Below are positions 1-13,470 of a stretch of 64,000 bases of DNA, piece by piece. The notes under the pieces are model-generated. The model had not been told where the DNA came from. It ran no database searches and saw only the letters and a program-made list of their open reading frames with translations. Made by a program: the position numbers and the translations under genes. Numbering within the stretch: the first letter of the stretch is position 1; every line of letters starts with the position of its first letter. The stretch covers positions 31,114,001 to 31,178,000 of the forward strand of contig NW_026947507.1 of NCBI RefSeq assembly GCF_034190915.1, given 5' to 3'. The stretch comes from Cavia porcellus. Taxonomy: Eukaryota > Chordata > Mammalia > Rodentia > Caviidae.

Positions 1-1369
1 CTTGAAGTCTTCTTGTCCTGATAAAAACTGCACACAGTAATAAACCAACCTCTGTTCCCTGTGACTGGGTTTAAGTACAGTCACTTTGAAAACTGTGTGA
101 GCACCTTTCATAAAATAGAAATTGATTTGAAAATAGGGGTCAGTTTCCAAATTTAGATTGATATTTTGTGGAATAATTAGATTTGAAGTACTTCTCCTAA
201 ACTAAGGTGATTTACTGAACACACTTAATCAAAACTGCACCTCAAGCCATGATGAGATCCTAAATTTTTGTACTAGATAGCTATTTCCCTATCACCTTCT
301 GGGTGTGTGTTTGCTATACTTTTCTAAAATCTAAACAACATTAGCATTTATGTAGAACTATCCAGCAAAGCATAGTATATCATGTTTCTACCACGAATTA
401 CTATAATTTCATCTTCTTAAGCAGAGAAACAGCAGATGTACATAATTAAAGTCCAGTTTCTTCATACATTCATTTTACAAGAATCAGGCATGGTGTTAAA
501 AGCTCCCACATTACACTTACCTCAAACGTCTTCTCATTTGTCTGCCTCTGTTCATTTGCTTTAGCCTGACAGTAATTTTTAGATGCTTAGAAAATCTGAC
601 AATGGCCCTGTCCTCACCTGCTCAGCTTTGGCCAGTGTGGAAAGCCTGGAATGAGGAAGAGCAGTGGATAGTGCAGTACCAGATCCTTTTTAAATCTTCG
701 TTTGGAATATTAGTGAACGCTCAGTGTTAGACAACATTTCCGAGTTTATGTCTGATATTTTTTCTCTCCAGATTTAAGGTTATCTATCACCTCTGTCTTC
801 TTTTTGCAACATTTCTTCAAAACTGACATTTGATGATAATCCTTAAAGCCAATGCTTCATTTTTCCATAATTAAAAGCAAACTCTGCAGAAATAGTCATT
901 TTAAAACTACTCTTAAAAACAGCAAAAGGCAAATAAACAAGGCAGATATTTCTTATATATTTTTGATTCAGAATAATACAATAATCTTAACATGATGTCT
1001 GCTTAAGTCATGAGGACTTCAATGACGAGATATTTGCATGTCATGGATGTATATGATTACATAAAGTAGACAGTAGATGAAATTATTGTTTATCCATAGC
1101 ACCTACTTCATGGATATCCTTTTCACAGTGACTTCTTATCGAAGTACTACTAAAATAGACAAACTGTAGATATATAAATAAGGCATCCTTAGGTGATGGA
1201 AGGATCTTATCCTTCTGATACAACTTCCCAGAATAGCTGGTCATGATACATCCAAGGGCAGTTGTTGACTCCATCTTTTTGTTTCTATATTAAAGATCTA
1301 AAAGCTGGATTCAGTGATTATATACCTTCCCACTGACTTTCTAAAAACTTGTATGCAATCTAAATGTAA

Positions 1370-1370
<1 letters not shown>
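1..1370. other. Intronic sequence, nothing recognised
   Basis: AT-rich unique-looking DNA. I see no exon, SINE, LINE or LTR that I can name. A 63-codon minus-strand open frame here has no family resemblance. Confidence 0.5.
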
Positions 1371-1413
<43 letters not shown>

Positions 1414-1418
1414 ACATA
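1371..1418. repeat. (CA)n microsatellite
   Basis: Nineteen uninterrupted CA units run from 1371 to 1408, followed by an imperfect tail with a TA interruption. Confidence 0.97.
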
Positions 1419-3221
1419 GGTGTTTGCTTTTGGTTCACATATTTAAATTTTGTCTTCTGAATGCTGCTCGAGTACCATCTCCTTCAGAAATTCATTTTTA
1501 ACTGAAGCTAAATATCTGATGATGCTGATGTGGACAAAGATGGTACCAACACACCATCATCTGAATAAGATCTTTGGTGTGCTGCAATGTGAGTAGTAAC
1601 TGCTCCCTCCTGACACTGGTAGCATCCTGCAATTCTAAAAGTACTCTCCCCTCAATGTTTACTAACCTTCATGTCTTGTTGATTGTCATTTTGCACTTGC
1701 ACCAATATAGATGTCAGATTCTTTCATCCTTTTCTGTTATTTCTCATTCACTTTTCCTGCCTTTAATTACTTCTCTCCTGTTGCAGCCTGGTAGAGGCAC
1801 CCACAGGTATCGAGTCATTTGTCCAGATTTAACCTTCCTGCTCTCTCACCTGCACTTCATGATGGCAGCAGCTGTTGGCCAAAGTGCAGCTTTAATCGCT
1901 GCCTTCAGAACAGTATTTCTCTCCCTCAGTTAATTGCTCTTTGCCTACCACACAGAATGATCTTCTGACCTTGACTTTATTAGTCCTGAGTTTTTACCAG
2001 CTGAGCTATCTAATCCAAACTATTCCCATTTGTTTCTCCTAGAACATTGAGATTGCTCACCGGGCACTATAGAAAAATTGAGAATTTCTCATAAGGGATC
2101 CCCATGGAGCTAATGCCTGCATTAATGGCCCCCAAAATGTTCCTAAAATGTCACTTGGATAATGAGGTAATAGGGAATAGTCATGAGAAAGACATGGGAG
2201 CAGGGATCGTCTGCTGACTTCTAACCAGGCTGAAGTTCTCGGTCTGCTTCAACATAAAGGGAGAAAGTGATGTTTTTCTTATTTCTAAAAAGCAGAGCAA
2301 AGTATAAAATTTACCACTGAGAAATTGGCAATAGGGATGGTCAAGGGAGAAAACAGAAACACAAATTTAAAGTGAATTTTACATATTTTTCTTGACCAAA
2401 GTATACCCAGAGGTGAGGGCATCTCTTGTAATTGCCTCAATCTGCTGCGAGGTTTCAGGGGAAAATTTCTCTCTCACTAGAGTCCTGTTGTTTTCTCTGC
2501 TGGGGATCCGAGGCTCAGATCCCTGCTTAAGACCCATCCAGACTGAGGGCATCACTGAGCCTAATACTTACTGGTCCTGTTATTCTTGCTCCTGCACTGT
2601 GGATAGATGGGCACTGAGTTCCCTCGCAGAAAACCCACACTCCTCCAGAGACCTTACCACCACTGTGGAATGGTCTCATGGTCTCTTAAGCCCAGAAAGA
2701 CAGTCACTAGGGTATTAATGTCTTAATGATCCAGTCTAGAAGAGTGAGCGTTAAAAGTCCAGTAAGCTTCTGTCTTTAGATTAAACATTTTTGAAGTCTC
2801 ATTCTTGGTTACAGAAATATTTAATTTACATTATGAAACAGAATAAATTGTTCCTTTACAATAAACAAAGACTTTTCCTTATACTAACTGAAGAATTTCA
2901 AACTCCACATTCCAATTCAATGCATTTTGATGCTTCACTTGTGAATTTTCTAATTCCAAACATCTAGAGAATCTAATTCTAACCAATATTAAGAACTTAT
3001 TGCCAGCTTTAAAGTGATTGATTCATCCCATATATATTCTCCAAAAAACAGTCCAGAGCTGGGTTCAGACAAAAATCACCTGGAAAATATATTATAGATT
3101 TTGAGATATGATCTTAGATCTACACGTTCATAATCTTTGGCATTATAGTACTGGAAATTTATGTACATTACATTATCTATTTACGTATCCCACATGTAAA
3201 TGCATAAAAATTACATGGTTA
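1419..3221. other. Intronic sequence with two unclassified GC-richer patches
   Basis: The patches at about 1560-1960 and 2390-2720 are richer in C and G than their surroundings and carry chance open frames of 119 and 108 codons. They may be remnants of old repeats. I could not match either to a family. Confidence 0.4.
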
Positions 3222-3375
3222 GTACTGGAGATTGAATCCAGAGTCTGCTCCATGCTAAGCAAGTGTTCCATCGCTGAACTGTATCCCAGCCTTTTCTAAG
3301 ACAGAGTCTCTCTAAATTGCTCAAATTTATGATCCTCTTGCCTCAGCCGCCAGATTAGCTGTGTTATGGACACGT
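3222..3375 (-). mobile_element. B1-dID composite SINE
   Basis: Read on the + strand it starts with the reverse complement of an ID body (tactggagattgaatcc ... ctgaactgtatcccagcc), then the reverse complement of a B1 head (agacagagtctctctaaat ... gcctcagccgcc). The element is strongly mutated. Confidence 0.8.
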
Positions 3376-4330
3376 ACTGTTGCCCTCAGTGGGAATTTAC
3401 ATCTTTAATTAGTGGTTTGAAATAATTGTAACTCTCAGTGAAGAGAATCACACATCACTAGCCTGTTTGTCACAAAAACATAGCAGGCAATGACTCCCCT
3501 CTAACTTCCCACAGCTTCTTCAACCTCTTCCCTTGGGTGCGAGAAAAGATGACTTCAGAAAAAGTACGACCTCTGATTCCTACGTCTCATCTGCTACTCA
3601 GAAATCCTATGTGCTTCTGTAATTCATGTCCCTTCACTGCTGTACTAACTTTTTAAATTGGATATCTCAGGTAGAATGGGATAACATAAGTAAACTGTTT
3701 AGCATGCTGTAAAATTTTACACAACCAGAGAGGTTATAATGACTGCCCAAATTCTCCTGTCCGTACTTTGCTGTTTTCCTCTCTGCCTCACATCTAAAGC
3801 AGCTGAAATCTTTTCCAGGGAATGAAGGAATTGGAGCCATTAAAACTGCAGTGCGCATCTTCTTTGTCTCAGCTTTCCTATGGAAGGTGGCAGTTCCTAA
3901 TCTTCCTGGTGTAGAAAGTTAATCTTCTCTAGTACTGGTCAATTGACTGTCATGTTTGTTTGACTTCATTCATTGTTCAGAGCAAGCCTGAAGAGAGTTG
4001 GGAGGACAAAGTGAGCACAATAGATGAGCACAGTTCAGCTTGTAGATTTGGTGGAAGACTGATTATAAAGTGTTTCCTAAACCAGGGGTCTCTGTGAGTT
4101 TTGGTCAAGCACTCATGAAAATGTTGCAGGCATTTCCCCAGTGTGCCTATATATTTGAAAAAGTAATTTTTAAATGCATGTATTATGCTCAGTGAATGTG
4201 AAAAATACAACTTTAAATTCCCATGAAAATCTGTTAGTGAACATTTTCTCTCTAACATGCTATAAAATCAACAAATTAATAAAGATTTAAGGTTCCCCTC
4301 GGGGAACAATGAAGAACAATGTTAAAAGCA

Positions 4331-4332
<2 letters not shown>
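3376..4332. other. Intronic sequence, nothing recognised
   Basis: Unique-looking intronic DNA. Short open frames on the minus strand (around 3667-3858 and 3977-4258) lack any family signature. Confidence 0.4.
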
Positions 4333-4397
<65 letters not shown>

Positions 4398-4408
4398 CAA
4401 CACACATA
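4333..4408. repeat. Compound (CT)n-(CA)n microsatellite
   Basis: About twenty CT units run to about 4373 and switch directly into about a dozen CA units ending near 4398. The open frame of SLSLS and HTHTH residues across it is an artefact of the repeat. Confidence 0.97.
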
Positions 4409-6256
4409 AGACAACAGAGAATATAGTTCACAGCTACTTGAAAGAAGTAAGTAGAAGAAATGAGGTCCTTACTGACTCATGCTGTTATGTAGAAATGGCG
4501 AAAGCTCTTCTTTCTACCAGATAACATGGACATCTCCTTTTCTCTGGTTGCTACCATGCATCCTTTTGAGTAGCAAGGCAGACAGCTTTTTGTCAACTAC
4601 CTGCTTTAGTTTCCTCATTCCACACTTTACCTGTTCAGTGAAGACAACTGAAATGCATTACATCAAGATGTAATTATGTCAAAACACAGCTCTCTGTGAA
4701 TCACTTACGTTTATACACATATTGTGAATTGAGACACTGCTTGTGGCCCCTACATTTACTGATTTTTTTATTGAAAAACATTGGAAGAGAGAAATAAAGT
4801 CTTCCTCTAGAGTATAGGACAAGCATTACTGACCATTAGGATTGATTTGCATTTCTTAAACTCAGGTGTTCTCTTGATCTGCATAACCCATTAAATGTAT
4901 GCACAGACATTTGTGACTCTCATCCTATTGCCTAATGTGGACTTGGCCATGAAGAACCAGTACGATACTAATACTGAGGCTGTTACAGTCGCTATCGGTA
5001 ATAACCTGTTCTTACCCTGATCCATAAGTGTTGTGTCTGCTGCTCACATCACTGAAACTGTGTTGGGCTTACTTGACAATAATGACAATTATTTGGTTAG
5101 AAAGGATGATATTCACCATGACCTATACTGGGGCCAACGCATGTGCTGGTACTGAGGGATGTTACAGGAGAGCACAGTAAGTTGGTGGGAGATGAAGGGA
5201 GGCAGTTGGGGTGGACACACGTAGATTATACAACACTAGCTGCTTTTATGAAGAATTCAAACTCAGCTGGTACATAATAATCAAGATCAGGTAGTTTATA
5301 TATGGCTAAGTAAATGACAAAAAGATGATTGCAATAAGAAAAAGTGAGTTGCAATTTCTCATTGTTTAGGCATTGTTCATCTGTTCTGATTTATGAGTGC
5401 AAGATCATATCCGAGAGAATTAGACCCCACTATGAAAATATAATGAGAAAAACAGATTTTTCTACAAGATAAGATTTCATAGTATAAAAGTGCTGATTAT
5501 TGGTGTGTTTTAAAGCAAATAAACACACCTTAATCTTAACAGAAAATTATGAAGTGCAGATTATCTCTGAAAGCTAGTACATAAAAGAAGTTCAGATGAT
5601 TAAAACTCACTGAAAACTTTTTGTAGGAGAAAATTATTTCCTTCTGAACATTTATTATGAATGTCATGTTAGTGAATTTTACATGATTGTTTTCTACTAT
5701 TCTCATTGTTCAATACTTAATAGTTCTTTAAAACTTTTAAAAAGGAATTTCTGAGTTCACAACATTTCAGTTTATTATTTTATTAAGGATGTGGTGGACT
5801 TTAAAATTATTGCTAACACTCTCACTACACATACAATTTTGGCATTTGGTCTGACATAAATGTCAAGGGTAAAGATGCCCTTTTCACCATACCAAATTTA
5901 CTCACACTTAATGCACATGTTCTGCATTGAGTAATAGTTTGTCCAGTGATGACACTGATGTGGTGTCCTATTATGACTTATCCATCCTCGTATTTCAATA
6001 AAATAGAGTCTGATTCTATGATGACACTGTGAAAGTCTCTATGATATGTCACATAGGGGAAGGATATAACATATTTTCACCATTCTATATGTTGCAAAGG
6101 GTTGTAAGATATTGCAGAGATAGGAACAAATATACATTTTTCTTGCAAATATATTTCATGAAGTATTGTATTAGAGTCCCATGATAAATTATTATTTTTC
6201 CATAGAACAAATATTAGAAAGTTGAACAGAATTCAACAAAAAGAAAACTGTCTTTT
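4409..6256. other. Intronic sequence, nothing recognised
   Basis: AT-rich DNA with stops in all frames. No SINE, LINE or LTR remnant was recognised by eye. Confidence 0.4.
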
Positions 6257-6270
6257 AAAATTTCAACCTT

Positions 6271-6360
6271 GGAAGCCAGAAATACAATTGAGTGGTACAA
6301 AGGCCTATCTAGGAAGCACAAGATCCTGTATTCAATTCCTGGTACCTAAAATAAAATAAA
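6271..6360 (+). mobile_element. ID SINE with target-site duplications
   Basis: The body resembles a tRNA-derived ID element (agtggtacaaaggcc ... attcaattcctggtacc) with an A-rich tail of ataaaataaa type. Near-identical flanks of about 16 bases, aaaatttcaaccttgg at 6257-6272 and aaaatttcaaacttgg at 6358-6373, are target-site duplications and prove retroposition. Confidence 0.88.
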
Positions 6361-6373
6361 ATTTCAAACTTGG

Positions 6374-8320
6374 ACTTCAGGATATCTCACCCTCCTTTTT
6401 TCCATCTATGATTGTATCAGCAGCAACAGAAAGTCATTTAGAGACAGCTAGGTAGAAGGTTTCATTACTGGGCCTGAGAATCTGAATATTTATCTTGTTT
6501 GAAGTAATTTGTAGTTTAGAATCTGCTTGAGGTATGAATGCTCAATGAGTGGATTGCTTGCCATCTATTCATCCATGCCTTTTGTTTTCATGACAATGAA
6601 ATATTGTCGCATAGCTTACATCCTGATCAGAAGCCTAAAATATCATTCTGCCTTGCATCTGTGAGAACCATTGTTTGAGAGAGCACTTATCAGAGGCATA
6701 AAGTGTTCCTTGCAATATCATTTTGAGTAAGAAAAATAGCCCATTTGTAGACACTGAAAGCCATTTTAAGAAAGGTTTTGGTGCGTAATAGGAATGTACC
6801 AAACAGCTGAAAATACATTATTCCATAATTTACAGGAGCTTTTATTTTATAAAATCTCATGTATACAAAAGACAATAATAATAATAGAGGGATTCGTACA
6901 AAAGTATGTGAAAGCTTCCTGATACTAAGTATAACTTGTTATTTAATAAAGCACAAGTGAAAGAGAACCTCCTTCCCATACTCACCTAGCTTGAAACTAT
7001 TGCACGCACAGGTTGTTTCAGTGGTTACAGAGAGCGCCTTGGCACTGAGGTGGAAATGTTTTCCGTTGACCGAGAAAGGCTGACATGTGCTTCCGGGGCC
7101 TGACATCCTATTAAAATGTATCATCAACATTTTTCCATTTACTTTACCAATTCGGGCCAATTCGAAGACAGATTCAGGTCTCTATCAGTCCTTTCTGAAG
7201 CAGCAAGGATCAGAATTTAATGTGTTTTGTAGCACTGGAGTTTACAGCGCTGACCAGCCTGCTGGATTCAGATAAGCACATAACCTTGTGGCTTGCCAGC
7301 TTCGAGACTTCCTATATCTAGATCCCCAGTCAGCCTAATTCCTTCCAGGGGCAACTGAAGAAAGTAGAGAGTGCTGGAGAGGGGTGACTAAAAACAGTGA
7401 GCATAGCCACAGAAGTCATCCGAATAAAAGACACCTAGGCTCTGGGACCCTAGGGCTTGGCATACAAATCAATCAAACCTTTCCTGTAAATTTGCAGCTT
7501 TGCTCTGTGAATGTAGGTGGCTGGGGCTTCTTGTAAGAAAGTGATTACAAGCAGCTGAGACACAGCTCTACCTCAGACTCCTTAATTGTCTTTTGTTTGT
7601 ATGTCATGGTCAGGGAGGCTGATAGGGCCAGCATACATTTATTAGGCCTTTCACTTCTATATAGTAAAATAAATAACTAAATAGGACATGAGGATTTTTA
7701 AAAGCATGGACAGAGTAAATTATATTCTATGCAAGACTTTATTTTTAGTGAAAAACAATTTCTGGTTCATAAAGGTGCACAATAACTATTTGCTGACTGT
7801 AAAAGAATAAAAGCATATTTGATGCATGCTTTGCTTTTTATATTTATTAGATATTTTATAATTTAGTATCTACTGATGATTTCCTTTTTATAGTTCTTAG
7901 TTTTTTTAAAAGAAAAGTCTTGGTTTTCTTACCTTGTGTCTCTCAGGCATGATGATGTTTTAAATGCTTTAGTTATCGCTTCCCACTTCAGCTTGATTCT
8001 TTGAATTTGAGGAAAAGTTAGGCTGGAAACAGTTTCTAGAATTCTTTAAAGTTTCCAGTCCTAATACATCTAACACTGTAGCATCTCCTAAGAATAAAAA
8101 TAATGGAAATAAGTTTTTAAAGAAATAATAGAGCTGTTTCAATGCAGTAGTGTATGGTAAAAATTTAGGATTTATCTAGATTACTACTTGTATTGACTAA
8201 ACTTTGTTGAGTTAATAATGTATTCAGCATTGTTTTATATGATGAAGTTTAATACTATATAAAGCTTTTCCCAGTACAAAACTCACATTCTAATGGGTAA
8301 AAATAGATAACAAATAACAA
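6374..8320. other. Intronic sequence, nothing recognised
   Basis: Mixed composition. The part around 6960-7560 is somewhat GC-richer. No exon or known repeat was recognised. Confidence 0.35.
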
Positions 8321-8329
8321 ATGTTTTAA

Positions 8330-8724
8330 AAAATGCCAGGTGGTATAAAAAGCCAGGGAGCTACGTCACTTGTGGCGATGGAAGGGAGAATAACACATTG
8401 ATTGGCTCTCTTGTAATTAATGTGGCCAGGGGAGTTGTCGTTGAGGTTGTGGCATCTGACCAGAGAATTAAAGAGAATGAGGAAACAAGACTGTGACTCT
8501 TTGTAGAGAAGGTTCATGAAACTGAGAGAACAGTGAGTTCTCTTCCTCAGGAACATACTCAATGTATTCAGTGACACAAGAGAGACAGAGGGAGGTAAGG
8601 ACACAGCCGTGGGTCAGAGCATGTACAACCACTTAAATCATAGGAGGAACTTTAAAGTTTATTCCAAAACTAATGAGACATCACTAGAGAGCTTTTAGGC
8701 AGAAGAATGATGTGATCTGTTATA
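8330..8724 (+). repeat. Ancient mammalian repeat fragment, family uncertain
   Basis: Text such as gaactttaaagtttattcc and agcttttaggcagaagaatg resembles a widely dispersed old mammalian repeat whose consensus speaks of animals' genomes sharing a 'tttggattttattctgagtg ... ttgagcagaggagtgacat' pattern. I cannot name its class safely. It ends where L1 sequence begins. Confidence 0.4.
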
Positions 8725-9625
8725 TTTTTGCAAATTTATCAAGGAGTACTTCACATACTGCAACTTTAAAGTGTTTATAAAGTACAACATGTTAAATTTT
8801 GACCTGTCTATACAATTGTGAAACTATTACTAGTGTAAATATGATACACAGATCTTTCCCCCAAAGACCCTCGTGTTCCCACATAATTCCTCCACCCTGC
8901 CAAGGCTACCACCTTTATCTCTTACTAATCTGCTTTCCGTCACTGTGGCCGTCACACCCTAGAATTAGAGTCCCATTCTAAAATTGGCTTACAAAGTATT
9001 TACAAATGTGGACTCATTTTTGGTCTAGCTTTATTCAGCGTTTGTTATTTTGAGAATTACTGTATATATTCACATCCATTGTTTTTTATTCCTAAGAGTC
9101 CACTGTGTACCTGTTTCATAGTTTGCTTGGCCTCTCACTTGCTGCAGGACCTTTTTGCTATTTTATTATGACAAGGAAGCCTCCAGTGAAATTTTATACA
9201 TGTCTTTCTGAACATATTGTTAATTTTCTCTTGGCTGCATATCTAAGCATAGAATAACCGAGTCCCATGGTAGATGTGCATTTTTCTTACGAAATTGTCC
9301 AACATTTTTCCAAAGTGATTGTATTTTTATATATTCCAACCAACAGTGTTTGAGAGCTCCTCTTTCCTCCATATTCCGCCAACACTTGCAGTGGTCATAA
9401 TTTTTTGTTTGTATGATTGCTTGACTTTCAGTCATCCTAATAGGTTTGTGGTGAAGCTCACTGTGGCTCAAATTTGCATTTCCCTGATGTCAAGCAAATT
9501 TGCATGTGAATATTTGTCATCCATTGTCTTCTTTTGTGTGGACTGTTCAAATATTTGCACAGGTTAAATTGTTTGTTCTCTTACTATTATGGTTTAATAC
9601 AGTTGAGCATATTTTTAATGTATCA
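8725..9625 (-). mobile_element. Old L1 LINE, 3' UTR fragment
   Basis: The + strand reads as the reverse complement of an ancient L1 3' end: ccaacagtgtttgagagct, cgccaacacttgcagtgg and atttgcatttccctgatg follow the order expected of L1 consensus sequences. The element is 5'-truncated and heavily mutated. The 123-codon minus-strand open frame straddling its right end is not a gene. Confidence 0.8.
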
Positions 9626-12037
9626 CATGAAACTTCCATTCATATGTAATGTATGTAATATTAAAATCTGGGTAACAATATCTTCTCAACCTTCTTACCC
9701 ATCTAACTGTAAAAGCACGCATTAAGCCAGTCTTTTCTAATCTTGCTTTCCACTCTCCCGAGTCTCTGATAAGAACTATTATACTCTCAATTTCCATAAG
9801 ATCAATTATTTGTAATTCATGTAAGACTGAGACCATATGATATTTGCATTTCTGTGCCTGATTTATTTCACTTGACATAATACTTTCCACATTTAACCAT
9901 AGTGCCACAAATGACAGGATCACATCCTTTTTGAGGCTCAATAGCGTCCCATTGGTATACTGCGTATGTACATTTTCTGTGTTCATTCTTCAATTAATGG
10001 ATGTAGACACAGATTATTTCTAGGCTTTAGTGAATACTGCTGCAGTAGCACAGGAGTACAGATGTCTCTGCAACGTGCTGACTTCATTTGTTTTGGGTAT
10101 CTGCCTATTAGTGGGATTCCTGGATTGTAGTTTAATATTTTTTGAATATTTTATTTACATTCCACCCACAACGAACAAGGGTTCTCTTTACTCCATATCC
10201 TGAACAATATTTTTACCTATTGTCTTTTTGACAGTAACCATTCTTACTGAAGTGAGGTACATCATTGTACATTTTTTATTTATATTTCTCTGAAATTAGT
10301 GATATTGAGCATTTCTTCATATGAATGTTAGTCATTTTATATCTTATTTTCATAAATGTCTGCTTTGGTCTATTGTCTATTTTAAAACTGGATTATTAAT
10401 ATTTCAAATATTTTGCATGTTGAGTTGTTCTGAGTTCCTTACGTAGTCCACATATTAACTGTTTGTCAGATGTATAATTTGCAAATATTTTCTTCCATTC
10501 TGTAGGTTGTCTCTTCACTTTACTAACTTCTTCCTTTGCTGTGTAGTTTTGTTTGAGATAATCTGCTTGCTTATTTTCCTTCTTTTTTGCTTGTTTTTCC
10601 CTAGGGTTTGGGAATCTTCAAAAAAATCCTTGTCCATTCCAGTGTCCTAAAGCATTTTCTTTATGTTTTCTTCTGGTAATTTTCATAGTCTTCAGTTTAC
10701 ATTCATGCCTGTAGTCTATACTGAGTTGATTTTTGTTTTTCGGGTTTTTTTTTCTCTAAGAGAGAAGGAACTTGTTCCATTCTTCTGCAAGGAGATATTC
10801 AGTTAGGCAGATATCACTTATTGAAGAGACTGTTCTTTCCTCAATGAATATTTCCCAGGATCTTTGTGGAACATTACGGGCTAATGAAGTGTAGGTTTAT
10901 CTCTGAGTTACACACTGTCACAGTGATCCACGTGTCTGTCTTCTATTCCTATTGCTTTGTAATACATTTTAAAGTCAAGTCATGTGATGCCTGCTGCTTT
11001 CTTCTTTTTTTCTCAAGATTATTTATCATGTTTGGATAATTTTTTAGCCTTGTACAAATTTTAACAATGCTTTTGCTAGTTCCATGATAGACATTTTGAG
11101 AGGGATAGAAATAGGTCTACAAATTGTTCTGAGCAGCATGGAAACTTTAAAATATTGGTTCTTTTTGTTCATGAACATAAGCTATCCTTCCATATTTTTG
11201 AATCTTCTTTAATTTCTTATGAATAACTTATGCATTATAGATATTATTCACTATTTAGTTAATTTTATTCCTAGAATTCTCTGTAACTATTATAAATGGA
11301 ATTGCTTTATTAATGCCATTTTCCAATGGAAGTATATAAATGTTATTGATTTTCATTCATTGATTTTACATCATGAAACTTTACTGAATTCATTCACTAT
11401 TTCTAATAGGTTTTGGTGTAGTCTGGAGATTGCCCTGTGTAAATCATCTCTTCTACAGCCAGTTACAAGTTAATTCCTCATTTCTAATTTGGATGCCTTC
11501 TTTCTTTCTCTTTTCTTATTTTTCTGGGTGGGATTTCCAGAACCATGCTGAATAAAACCAGTGCAAACACCTAAAATATCTGAATCTTTTTCTAAACCTT
11601 AAAGAGAAAGCGGTATTTTCCCCCATTTACTTTGATGTAATCTGTGGGCTTGTTACATACAGCCCTTGGACTAGGGAGGTATGTTTCTTCCACACCTCAT
11701 TTGTTCAGAGTTTTTATCATGAAGAGATGTTAAATTTTATTTAATGACTTTTCTACATCTAGTAAGATGATCACACTGTTTTGCTTTTGATTCATTTGGA
11801 TGTGGTACATCATATGTATTGATTTGTGGGCTAAATCATCCTTGCATCCCTTGAATGAATCCCATGCAATTATGAAGCATAATCTCTTCAGTGTGCTGCT
11901 AGATTCGACTTGCTAGTGCTTGTTAAGACTATTTGCATCAGTGTTCACCGGAATACTGATATTGATTTATAAATTTACTCTCTTTTCTTCTCTCTGTTTT
12001 CATTTCTTCTGCTTTATGTTTTTTGTTTTTTGTTTTT

Positions 12038-12072
<35 letters not shown>

Positions 12073-12420
12073 TGTGTTTGTGTGCGTGTCCTTGTCTGGT
12101 TTTACTATCAGAATGTGGCTGGCCTCCCTGAATAAATTTGAAAGAAATCTTTCCTCTTCTATTTTTTTTTTTTAGAAAATCAAAAATTAAGAGAGAACTG
12201 GTATTCATTCTTAAGGTGTTTCCTTGAATTCAGCTGTAAAATCTTTGAGTCCTAAGTTTTTCTGTGTGGCAGATGTTTTATTACTGACTCAGTTTTTTAT
12301 TTCTTATCACCCTGTTCAGTTTTCCACATCTTATTGATTGCTTATACTTACCCCAAAATGCATCTCTTTCTTACATCTTTTTCCAGTTTGTAAAAACACT
12401 GGTTTATGTTGATATAGACT
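9626..12420 (-). mobile_element. Old L1 LINE, 3' UTR plus the 3' part of ORF2
   Basis: A second L1 in the same orientation follows the first. Reverse-complement L1 landmarks appear in order: gattatttctaggctttagtg near 10010, agtgggattcctggattg near 10110, ttgcaaatattttcttccattctgtagg near 10480 (given here in part), the region before tattgaagagactgttcttt near 10820, and tccttgcatcccttgaatg near 11840, which lies in the reverse-transcriptase part of ORF2. Many stops and indels show it is inactive. Confidence 0.85.
12019..12089. repeat. Poly-T and (TG)n simple repeat
   Basis: A run of about 27 T residues at 12033-12059 passes into TG units ending near 12089. It lies inside the minus-strand L1 ORF2 remnant and may be an expansion of a T-rich L1 stretch. 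Confidence 0.9.
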
Positions 12421-12429
12421 TGTATAGTG

Positions 12430-13470
12430 TGCTATGGCTGTAAATCTGGGAGCTATGAAAGAACACATTCACTCATATTCATTGCCAATGGAAATGCAGG
12501 ATGGCATGACTCCTTCAGAAGGTAGCTTGGTAGCTTGGAAGAAACGTAAATTTATTTTTAGCTAGGAACTAGTAATTATGCTCCTTTGTATTTACCCAAT
12601 TAGTGGAAAATTTGTGTGTCCTGATATCCTAATGGAAACGTTCATAAGCTGGGCATGCTAGCCCATGTCTGCAATCCCCACACTCTAGGTGGCTGAGGCA
12701 AAAAGATCATTAAGTTTAAGCCAGCTGGAGCTACTTGGTGACTTAGAGACTATTTCTTTAAAAAGGGACAGAAAGCTGAGTATGCAGCTCAGTGTGAAGG
12801 GCATGGGTTCAATCCTGAGTACTCAGAAAAAAAACCTACATAATATTTATGTAGATTTAGAAACAATTTACAAAACTTGGAAACAGCCAAAATGTCCTTC
12901 AGTTGGTGAATGGATAAACAAACTGATAAAACCACAGCATAGAATATTATTTTCTACCTATAAAATGGGCAAGAAATCATAAATAGATACAGAGGAAATT
13001 TTAATGCTTATTCCTAAATGAAAGAAGTCAAACAAATATATATATATGTGTGTTCTATATTTCTAAATATATGACATTCTGTAAAGGCAAAACTATGGAA
13101 ACACTTAAAAATAATAAAATAGTGGTTGCCAGGACTGGAGAGGAGAGGTGAATCAGTAGAGCACAGGCGATTCTGGGGAAATGAAATTATTCTTCATAAT
13201 ATTAAGTGGCAGCTACATGTTATTATACATTTACATAAATGCATAAGAATGTATACTGTCATGAAAGAATCCTAATGTCCTCTTCAGATTTTGAATGATA
13301 ATGGTATGTCACTGTGTTTTTCAGCTGTGACAAATAGTGCAGGATTTTGATAATAGTGAGAAGGCTGTTTCAATGTGGGGTCACAGGCAAATATCTATCT
13401 ATGTCTGCTACTTAATTTTCAAGAGTCTAAATCTCCCCCCAACATAGACTATTTAAAAATAAAAAGTACA
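12430..13470 (+). mobile_element. Old L1 LINE, 3' end, split by a SINE
   Basis: The + strand reads as sense L1: ggaaacagccaaaatgtcc at about 12880 is followed by ttcagttggtgaatggata, then agaatattattttctacc, then tagtggttgccaggactgg near 13120. It faces away from the minus-strand L1 on its left. Positions 12647-12835 are a later SINE insertion. Confidence 0.8.
12647..12835 (+). mobile_element. B1-dID composite SINE nested in L1
   Basis: A B1 head (agctgggcatgctagcccat ... ggtggctgaggcaaaaag) is joined to an ID-like body (gctgagtatgcagctcagtg ... gggttcaatcctgagtac) with a short A tail. The L1 text resumes after the tail, so the SINE is younger than the L1. Confidence 0.88.

Noticed and set aside
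1574..1933. 119-codon plus-strand open frame
   Set aside because: Hydrophobic, cysteine-rich composition of no known family, no splice or promoter context. It looks like a chance frame in CT-rich DNA.
4309..4524. Open frame with serine-leucine and histidine-threonine repeats
   Set aside because: It is the translation of the CT/CA microsatellite.
9615..9986. 123-codon minus-strand open frame
   Set aside because: It lies in L1 3' UTR-type sequence and has no protein family signature.
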